A stretch of DNA of 64,000 bases, from positions 744,001 through 808,000 of the forward strand of contig RBKR01000015.1 in assembly GCA_004835665.1 (NCBI GenBank). Reading direction: 5' to 3'. Below, one piece after another: positions 56,538 through 64,000 of this stretch (positions are counted from its first letter, which is position 1; the number at the start of each line of letters is the position of its first letter). A program made the translations under genes and the position numbers. Origin of the DNA: Phoma sp. XZ068. Its lineage: Eukaryota > Ascomycota > Dothideomycetes > Pleosporales > Didymellaceae. The notes below the pieces were generated by a model. The model did no database searches, was not told the origin of the DNA, and saw only the letters and a program-made list of their open reading frames with translations.

Positions 56538-58796
56538 ATGCGCTTCCTCTCCGCGCTCCTGTCGCTGGCGACAATTGCCTCCACCCTCGCCGTCCCGGAC
56601 AGCGCTGCACCGCCCAAACGCGCCGATGGCGACGACGACTGGGAGGACAAGGTGCCCGACACCATCTTCAACGGCCAGACGGTGCCGCCCATGCCCGTGC
56701 TCGACAGCGCCCACCTCGACACGGTCCTCAGCAAGGGCAATTGGTATGATACACCCTCTTTATACACCCGGAAGCTCTAACACTCCAGGCTCGTCGAGTT
56801 CTTCTCGCCCACATGCCCCCACTGCAAGCACTTTGCGCCCACCTACCAGACCGCCTACGAGTTCTACTACACCTCCAAGCCCATCGACGCAAAGGGCGAG
56901 CCCGCCGGCGACTCGCTCAACTCGTTCAAGCGCTTCTACGACTTCAACTTCGCCAAGGTCGACTGCATCGCCTCGGCCGACCTCTGCGCCGCCAACAACG
57001 TCATGAGCTACCCGTCCATGATCTACTTCCGCGATGGCAAGGAGACGCAGCGCGAGCGCGGCTCCAAGGACATGAAGGAGCTGAGCAAGTGGGTCGAAGA
57101 GCTGTTGGAGACGATTCGCCCCGGCTCGCGCAAGGAGGGCGGGCCGAAGCTGCCCAAGCCCGGAGACAAGGCCGTCGAGGTCGGCCCGGAGACAGAAGAG
57201 GCCGTCAAGGAGAAGGAGAAGGAAGAGGTCAAGGACAAGGAGGCTGCCAGCTCCAAGCTCGAGAGCCTCAAGAACGAGCCCACCAAAGCCGCCACGCCCA
57301 CGCCCACCCCCGCAAAGCCCACGCCTGTAAAGGCCGTGTCCACCTTCAACCCGTCCGGCCTCTCCATCCCCCTCACCGCGGAGAAGTTCCAGACCGCCAT
57401 CACCAACACCCTTGACCCCTGGTTCGTCAAGTTCTACGCGCCCTGGTGCCACCACTGCCAGGCTCTCAAGCCAAACTGGGACAACATGGCCCGCCAGATG
57501 AAGGGCAAGCTCAACATTGGAGAGGTTGATTGTGATGTTGAGAAGCGCCTCTGCAAGGACGCAAAGGTCCGGGGCTACCCGACCATGCTCTTCTTCCGCG
57601 GCGGCGAACGCATCGAATACGAAGGCCTCCGCGGTCTGGGCGACCTCCTCGACTACGCCAACAAAGCAACCTCTGTCGGCGCGGGCGTCGAAGATGTAGA
57701 CGCCGCGACCTTCAAGGCGCTCGAGGAGAAGGAGGAGGTCATCTTCGTCTACTTCTACGACCACGCGACCACCTCCGAAGACTTTGCAGCCCTCGAGCGC
57801 CTGACCCTCAGTCTGGTCGGCAAAGCCAAGATTGTCAAGACCAACGACAAGGCCATGTCGGAGCGCTTCAAGATCTCCACCTGGCCGCGCCTGATGGTCT
57901 CCCGCGACGGAAAGCCAAGCTACTACCCGCCCATCACACCAAAGGAAATGCGCGACACCCGCCAAGTCCTCACCTGGATGAAGTCCGTCTGGCTCCCGCT
58001 CGTCCCCGAGCTCACCTCCTCCAACGCCAAGGACATCATGGACGGCAAGATTGTCGTCCTCGGCATCCTCAGCCGCGACCGCCCCGACGAATTCGTCCTG
58101 TCCAAGCGCGAAATGAAGAGCGCAGCCATCGAATGGATCGACAAGCAAGACGCCCTCTTCCAGCTCGAGCGCCAGGAACTGCGCGACGCAAAACAACTCC
58201 GCATCGAAGAAGCCCAAGACAAAGACGACGAGCGCGCCCTCCGAAACGCAAAAGGAATCCGCATCAACATGGACGAAATCGAGCGGCCGCGCGTGGGATT
58301 CGCCTGGGTCGACGGCATCTTCTGGGAGCGCTGGGTCAAGACGACATTCGGCGTTGACGTGAAAGAGGGCGAGAGAGTCGTTATAAACGATGAAGACGTA
58401 CGTTTTATCTACACCACCCTTTTGCAATTCCTCAATATGCTAATGGCTAATTCCCCACAGAACCGCAGATTCTGGGACTCCACAATCTCAGGCGAACCCA
58501 TCCGCCCCTCGCGCACTAGCATCCTCGAAACAATCAACAAAGTCACTCAGAACCCGTCGCTCATCTCGCCTAAATACACGTCCGGCCGTGTCGCGGGTTT
58601 CTTCCTCGGTCTGAACAGTTTCGCGTGGCATCACCCTGTGCTGGCTGTGCTGGGCGCAATTGGCGTTGTTCTTGCTGCATTGTTGGGTGGGAAGAAAGTC
58701 AGGAGGAGGGGCGGTGCGGGGTATTTCCAGTTGGGCGAGAAGGATGGGTTACTTGGGGGGATTGGGAGTGGGAATGGGGGCGCGAAGCATGATTAG
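56538..58796 (+). CDS. Transmembrane protein disulfide isomerase (Eps1-like), three exons
   Basis: Predicted join(56538..56743,56789..58397,58461..58796), 716 aa. Signal peptide about residues 1-19 (MRFLSALLSLATIASTLA). First thioredoxin domain with CPHC (LVEFFSPTCPHCKHFAP). A Lys/Glu-rich linker and a Pro/Thr stretch follow, then a second thioredoxin domain with CHHC (WFVKFYAPWCHHCQALKP) and RGYPTMLFFRGG. Two inactive thioredoxin-like domains come after. A membrane segment near the C-terminus (PVLAVLGAIGVVLAALLGG) is followed by basic KKVRRR. No KDEL-type tail, so ER retention would depend on the membrane anchor. Role: disulfide formation or quality control of membrane proteins in the ER. 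Confidence 0.9.
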
Positions 58797-59934
58797 GTGA
58801 GGTGAGGTGAGGTGAGGCTCTTCGAGCCGAGCTAAGATGAGAAGAAGAGGAGGCGAGATGAGACGAGAAGAGACGAAGTGAAGAGATGACAGGCAATGAT
58901 TTGGCGTTAGGATATGTATTATACGTACGTACGCTTTACTGGATTGGACTGGAACGGAGGGAATGCAGGGAATGCAAACGCATTGCATTGCATTGGCAAG
59001 GCGTTTAGGCAGAGTTTCAAGTTCAAGTATCAGTCTGAATTTCATATACCTTTGCTGGGTCGATAGATACGGGAGGCTTGCAATAAAGTATAAATCATAA
59101 AGTATCGATACCACCTTTCCCCACTTCACTTCATTTTCGGTGTTATTTCTGCTGGAAGTCACGGTTTGAGCGAGTGTACGATAGTACCTTGTTGTTTCAC
59201 GTGCTGATCTTTATTGTCAGGTGAGATGATGGGACATGTAAGTTGTAGATAGATAGAATGGGTTTTCTACTGATTGCACTGTGTGTGTTGTTCTTACGCC
59301 CGTGTTCTGTACATAGTCGGTAGCAGAGGTAAGAAGATAGAGCAAGTATGTACCTCGCGCGTTCGTTATACGGCAGAGATTCTACTATAGGTATCTTCTA
59401 TATATCTTCTTGTATTCTTTGTATACATGCTTCAAGGTGTAGTGTGCCGGTGTGGCTATCCATGTGTCGCTAGATGTGTGTAGCTGGACTACAACTACAA
59501 CTATACTACAACTCACGTTTATTTGTTGCATTTGGGGGGAGTAGACAATGGGGAAATTTAGAGGGGAGAGAGGAAGATGGAAAGCGGAAAGTTTGTGTGT
59601 AGGGGCTAAGCAGTGTAAGACTAAGAGGAGGTTCATATATACGTGGGATTGATATAGTTTGTTCGTTTTTTCTGGTAGAGTGGGGGTAGAGGTGGAGTTA
59701 TTGGCCTACGGAAGGGATGCTGTGGGGTCTCACATCCGTCTGTCCGTCTCTCTGTCTGTCTCTAGATAGCCCAACTTGCTTGACAAGACGGCTTGACTTG
59801 CCTACGAGGTACAATTCACCCCGCAAAACCCTCGATATACCAGTGCCAAAAGTCACTCATTCCCTTTTTGAACACAATAGATCAATTCTCTTTTCACGAC
59901 ATACAACACCTCTCCACCCGACGTATATCTACAT
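58797..59934. other. Convergent intergenic region
   Basis: 3' flanks of the PDI and SDR genes. A short (ggtga)n run lies at 58797-58817. No gene supported. Confidence 0.55.
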
Positions 59935-60961
59935 CTACCCAGCCAACGCAAAAATCCTCGCCAACACCTCATCATCACTCGGCCCATCACCCTTAACCTC
60001 CGCATACGCCGGCGCAAGAATCGCCTTCTCAATCTCCTTGTACTTGCCGCCACACACAAACACCACATCCCCGTGCCTCGACGCGTCGACAAACAGGTAC
60101 GCTGCTGCCCGCGCGACCACCTCCGTCGGCTGTGCGGTGTAGTTGACTGCTTGCAGGAGCGTGGCCAGGTCGGGGAGGACTTGGGTCGCGGTCCAGCTGG
60201 GGGCGAGCGAGTTGATGCGGATGTTGGGGAGGGCGGAGGCGGTGAGGAGGATGGAGAGACCGCGGGCGAACCCTAGGACACCGGACTTTGCTGTTGCTTT
60301 GGGCGTGTTAGCTTCTCATCACCATTTTCTTGACTCTCATATTTTCGGTTCTTGGTTTGTCGACGACTTGGACTTCGGTGGGAAAGAATCACGGGAAAGG
60401 AAAGAATGCTTACAGTAATCAACAGCCCGTACAGGATGCAACGCCGTACTCGAACACATCAACACGATACTGCCACCCTCCGTCTGACCCTTCATGTAGT
60501 GCACAGCCAGCGTAGCTGTGTTAATCACACTCTTCAAATTGATATCCAGCGTCGCCGTGCTCGGCTCGACAAGCTCACCTGCCTCATCCGTCTCGAGCGC
60601 GGTGTAGTTCGCGCGCGGCCCGATGCCCGCGTTGGCAAAGACAAAGTCCACGCGGCCGTGCGCGGCAATTGTGGACTTGAAGAGCGCTGCGAGTGAGGAC
60701 CATGATGATACGTCTGTGGACACGAAGGTGAAGGACCCGGGGGTGGGGGGAGGGTTGATGTCGGCGGAGACTACTTTTGCGCCGAGGGAGGCGAGGAGGG
60801 AGACTGTTGCGAGGCCGATGCCTGAGGAGCCGCCTGATATCTCTATAAGTCTTGTGCTTTGATGTAGTGAAGGGGTGAAACCAAGTACCAGTGATGATGG
60901 CGACCTTGCCCTCGAACTTAGAGCGGGTGAGGTCTGCGTCTGTGATCTGGAAGTCTGTCAT
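59935..60961 (-). CDS. Short-chain dehydrogenase/reductase, three exons
   Basis: Predicted complement(join(59935..60296,60414..60833,60889..60961)), 284 aa. Classical SDR: FEGKVAIITG joined by the first intron to GGSSGIGLA (TGxxxGIG), ADINPPP after the second strand, FANAGIG (NNAG type), the catalytic Ser in IVLMCSSTALHP and YSTAK (YxxxK) restored by the second intron. The substrate-binding part is GLSILLTASALPNIRINSLA. Resembles fungal 15-PGDH-like SDRs. NAD(H) preference is suggested by the Asp after strand 2. Substrate unknown. Confidence 0.88.
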
Positions 60962-62346
60962 ATTGGGCTGATGCTGTTTGATGGAGTGTAGAATGGAAGT
61001 AGACGAGATCTTTAATTGATTTATTACTCGAATCTGATCTCTCGAGTAAAAGGATGCCCCTCACTCATAGCAACGACTCGACCACTAGGTGGATCCGGAC
61101 TGCGTTTACCGCGATAACAGCGCGCTACCTAGTCTGCTGGTGAAATGTGCGCGTCCAGGAGAGTCGGCTGAAGACTCCCTACCATACTAGATATGCATGC
61201 AGGGTCCAGGTGCGCACGGAGTGACGTCCAATCCATACCAAGTGGCACGGGCGGTCCAGTGCTTGCTGCAGGTTAGCAGTGAGCTTTCTTTCTTTTGAAG
61301 TCGAGCTCCGCTGACAGCTCCAAAGCGGCAAGGTCCAGGTGTTGTGAAATTGTCAGCCGTTGAGGGACCCTTGCCGTGCGTGCGGGACACCCGTGGTCCG
61401 AGAGCGTCTTCAGACCTGATAATACCACCGAGAAGAGGGGCGTTCGAGAAAACCTGTACCCCCTGAAGTGCGCACGCGATCGACATAGTGATCGCACCTT
61501 TTTGTTCCTGAATGGGGACCTTGCAATGGGGACCCGAAGCAACTGGTACTGCGGAATTTAACCGCTCTTGGAGGAGAAGTCGAGGTTAACGGTAGGTGCG
61601 GGCAGGGCCGTGACTCCGCCGTTAGTGTGTGGCACTTAGTCAAGACACTAGCCACATGGAATTTAGAACTGGATGTTGCGGTGAACAGGAATCTCGACCG
61701 GTCGAACGGCTTAAGCAACACCTGATTTAAAACCTGTATCCAAAGAAGACGCGCACTTAGTTCACGTATTCCTTTAGAGTACAGGCTAACCTTATACGGT
61801 CATCCCAGCTGTCCACTCAGGACGCCAGGGGCTCGTGCCGCTAGCAAGCCTTGAATGAGAGAACCGTGTCTCGAAGTGGCCTGCGTCGAACGATAGCACA
61901 TGGCAAGGTGGATTGCCACATGGAAAATCCCGGATGTGCAATTTGCATCCTTCGAAGCCTTGGAAGTCTTAACGCAGATTGGCGAGACTAGGCTCCAGAT
62001 GCAATGCGTGCAATTGACATTAACGTACCATGACTCTATACCCTGAACTTGTGCAAAGCGGATGAAGAATTCGTAACAGGAATTGGGCCTTCGAAACTGT
62101 CGATCGCGCTTGTTTTGACCCGTACCTGACATGCATGGTCCGAGCAGCGTCCCGTCCTGTCAGAAAACGTGGAAGGCTTCGAGGATCAACAAGGCAATAT
62201 AAGCATCGCGCCACCATCTTTGCTCCTTCGGCATCTTGTTTTCTTCTTTCGGAGTGTGGCTGTGAGCTCTACATCAATACTTCCGCCTGTATCGCCGGTT
62301 TAGGTAATTGGTCTGCGGAGGTTTGCCGAGCCACTCCTTCGTCGCG
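60962..62346. other. Intergenic region
   Basis: No supported gene; scattered short frames on both strands. 61.0-62.2 kb carries promoter DNA for the SDR and the receptor-like gene. Confidence 0.5.
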
Positions 62347-63628
62347 ATGAATACCGTCGCAATAGCAGGAGATGGCGTGGCACTCATCTATGCTGCGATT
62401 ATCCTACTGGTCCTGACATGGGTCACCGTCTGCATGCGGGTGGGCGTAAGGGTCTGGCGGAAGGTTTTTGGATTGGACGACTACCTGATGGTAGCCGGGC
62501 TGGTATGTGTATACAGGAGTGAAGGTTGGGATGTTGAACTGACACCAGCAGTGCTTGTTCACAGTAACGGATTGCCTTTGCATCGTCGCTTGCTTCTATG
62601 GTTCTGGTCAGTTTGCAAAAAATTTACCTCCTATGACGATTTCGAGAGGGATAAGGGTATGTTGCTCTGATCCACCTTCTTACCAGCTCGAAACTAAATC
62701 TGGAAGACCTTCTATGTTGCAGAATACTTTTACGCTGTTGGCGCTGCCACCATCAAATGCAGCATTTCTGTGACCCTCCTCCGCATCTCTACCGCCCAGC
62801 GCCGCTTCATTCATTCGATATACGTTATCATGGGCTTGACATGGATCGCTGCAATTGTTTTCTGCGCTGGGATAGCCAGCATTTGTATATCTCACCTACC
62901 TTATCACAGCAAGACAGCCACTAACGGACAAACAGGCCAGCCGATTGAGACATTATGGGGCGAGGCCAATGGAACTTGTAACCTGCAGCTGAACAGCAAC
63001 GTCAGCTTCTTCTTCTCGGCGATCGAGATCCTGACAGACTGGAGTCTAGCCATCCTGCCCGCCATTCTGTTATGGAACGTGCAAATGAAGGGCAGCGTCA
63101 AGACTTCCGTAGCTGTTATTCTCGCTCTGGCCTCAGTGTAAGATCACGTACCTCCTTTGCACATGCACCGCTAACGCAATATCCAGTGCAAGCTGCGCAA
63201 CGATCGTCCGACTTCGATACCTCGCCCTGTACAGTGACCCCGGAGAGTTTATGTACAGCACCGGCAAGATCGGCTTTTGGTCCTTGATGGAAGCAGGCAT
63301 AGGAATTGTGGCTGGATCGCTACCTGCCCTGCGTCCCCTCCTCTCCCTCAGAGTGAGCTTCAGCTCTAGCGTAACTCCCGGTGCCGCAACATCGGGTAGG
63401 ACCGAGCCTTTGAGCAGAAGCAGACGTGTCCGGACGCGCTCGGAAGTCATGATGGATACATTCCAAACTCTTGCTGATGTCGATGATGTCGAGCATGATG
63501 ACGGTGATAGTCAGAAGAATATCGTTAAGGAGACCAAGTACACGGTGACATCGGACCGTATCGCTGTAAGCGAAGAAGAGCGAGCGAGGAGCCAGGTGCT
63601 GGGTTGGGAGCAAGCACTCAAGACTTGA
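62347..63628 (+). CDS. PTH11/rhodopsin-domain-like integral membrane protein, four exons
   Basis: Predicted join(62347..62502,62552..62656,62707..63137,63187..63628), 377 aa. Seven likely membrane segments: VALIYAAIILLVLTWVTVCM, LDDYLMVAGLCLFTVTDCLC, FYVAEYFYAVGAATIKCSIS, VIMGLTWIAAIVFCAGIA, the FFFSAIEILTDWSLAILPA region, LILA-type SVAVILALASV and FWSLMEAGIGIVAGSLPALR. LDDYLMVAG, TLLRI and the FWSLMEAGIGIVAGSLPALRP ending mark the fungal rhodopsin-like (PF20684-type) family, related to PTH11-like receptors. The extracellular N-terminus is short and lacks a CFEM domain. A soluble charged tail of ~75 residues follows. Ligand unknown. Confidence 0.85.
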
Positions 63629-63767
63629 TGCAAGGATTGTAGCATTTAAAATTGAAGTCCAGCTTGCGGTGGCTGGTTTACGACGACGTTGGACGTTGGA
63701 CGAAGCCTTGCACCTGTCTGCTTCCGATTTCACTTGCTCTGTGAATGTTGCGTGACCCGCCCAGGGC

Positions 63768-64000
63768 TCAATATCCAAACTCCCAAATATCCTTCTGGTA
63801 CGCCTCCGTCAATGTACCATCCTCCCCAAACTTCTCCTGCCACTCCGTAAACCCACCTCTGAGCACGTAGACTCTCTGCGTTTTGCCCTCACCCTTATCC
63901 TCATTCTTCCCAACACCCTCCTCCTTGACATCGCCCTTCGACTCGAGCTCCGCGGCTGGATCCAGCCTCTCCTTCTCGCGCAGATACCTCAATGCCGCAC
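63768..64000 (-). CDS. Rhodanese-like / Cdc25-like phosphatase domain protein, 3' part only
   Basis: The frame is open to the right window edge, so the N-terminus lies outside. Visible: AALRYLREKERLDP, a Lys/Glu-rich insert, then VYVLRGGFTEWQEKFG, the C-terminal helix motif of rhodanese domains (GGFxxW), and a short tail ending WEFGY. The active-site loop with Cys is not in the window. Family: small fungal Cdc25-like or arsenate-reductase-like rhodanese proteins. Confidence 0.75.
   Translation of the reverse strand, partial: AALRYLREKERLDPAAELESKGDVKEEGVGKNEDKGEGKTQRVYVLRGGFTEWQEKFGEDGTLTEAYQKDIWEFGY

Noticed and set aside
56760..58427. Minus-strand 555-codon open frame
   Set aside because: Antisense of the PDI gene, caused by GC-rich codon use; the plus strand has signal peptide, CxxC motifs and a TM segment.
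1..64000. CRISPR arrays, bacterial operons, ribosome binding sites, rRNA genes
   Set aside because: The DNA is fungal nuclear; no direct-repeat/spacer arrays or rRNA-like sequence seen. Ribosome binding sites and operons do not apply.

Overview
The window is nuclear DNA of a filamentous ascomycete (Pezizomycotina). Genes carry short introns (about 45-110 nt, GT-AG, CTRAY-type branch sites). AT-rich blocks with decayed genes alternate with gene-dense stretches. Nuclear complex I, ORC4, GH47 and PTH11-like genes are fungal in type. A Dothideomycete is likely but is inferred only. Exon borders below were derived by hand; for every intact gene given as a join, the exon lengths sum to a multiple of three.

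2.2-24.9 kb is an apparent catabolic gene cluster. It holds a Baeyer-Villiger monooxygenase, an MFS transporter, a fumarase-superfamily 3-carboxymuconate cycloisomerase-like enzyme, a homogentisate-dioxygenase paralogue, a C2H2/fungal_trans regulator, a thiolase, a maleylacetate-reductase-like Fe-ADH, a broken succinyl-CoA:3-oxoacid CoA-transferase (SCOT), a type-B carboxylesterase and an intact family III CoA-transferase. Together these could turn an aryl ketone or alkyl-aryl side chain into an ester, then a phenol, open the ring and feed 3-oxoadipate into acetyl-CoA and succinyl-CoA. The SCOT gene has lost its catalytic segment. The adjacent class III CoA-transferase may replace it.

25-40 kb is accessory and decaying. 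It holds a large PD-(D/E)XK-like/FG-rich gene with an eroded 3' half, a 190-bp copy of the CoA-transferase tail, two related small secreted cysteine-rich proteins (one broken), a broken M20 peptidase, another small secreted protein and a 42-bp tandem repeat that keeps a reading frame.

40-64 kb is mostly ordinary. It holds a GH47 mannosidase, an F-box-like protein, a secreted proline-rich repeat protein, an MCT-like MFS transporter, ORC4, a small membrane protein, complex I NDUFA5, a transmembrane PDI, an SDR, a PTH11/rhodopsin-like receptor and the 3' end of a rhodanese protein cut by the window edge. Duplicated non-coding blocks lie at 53-55.4 kb.
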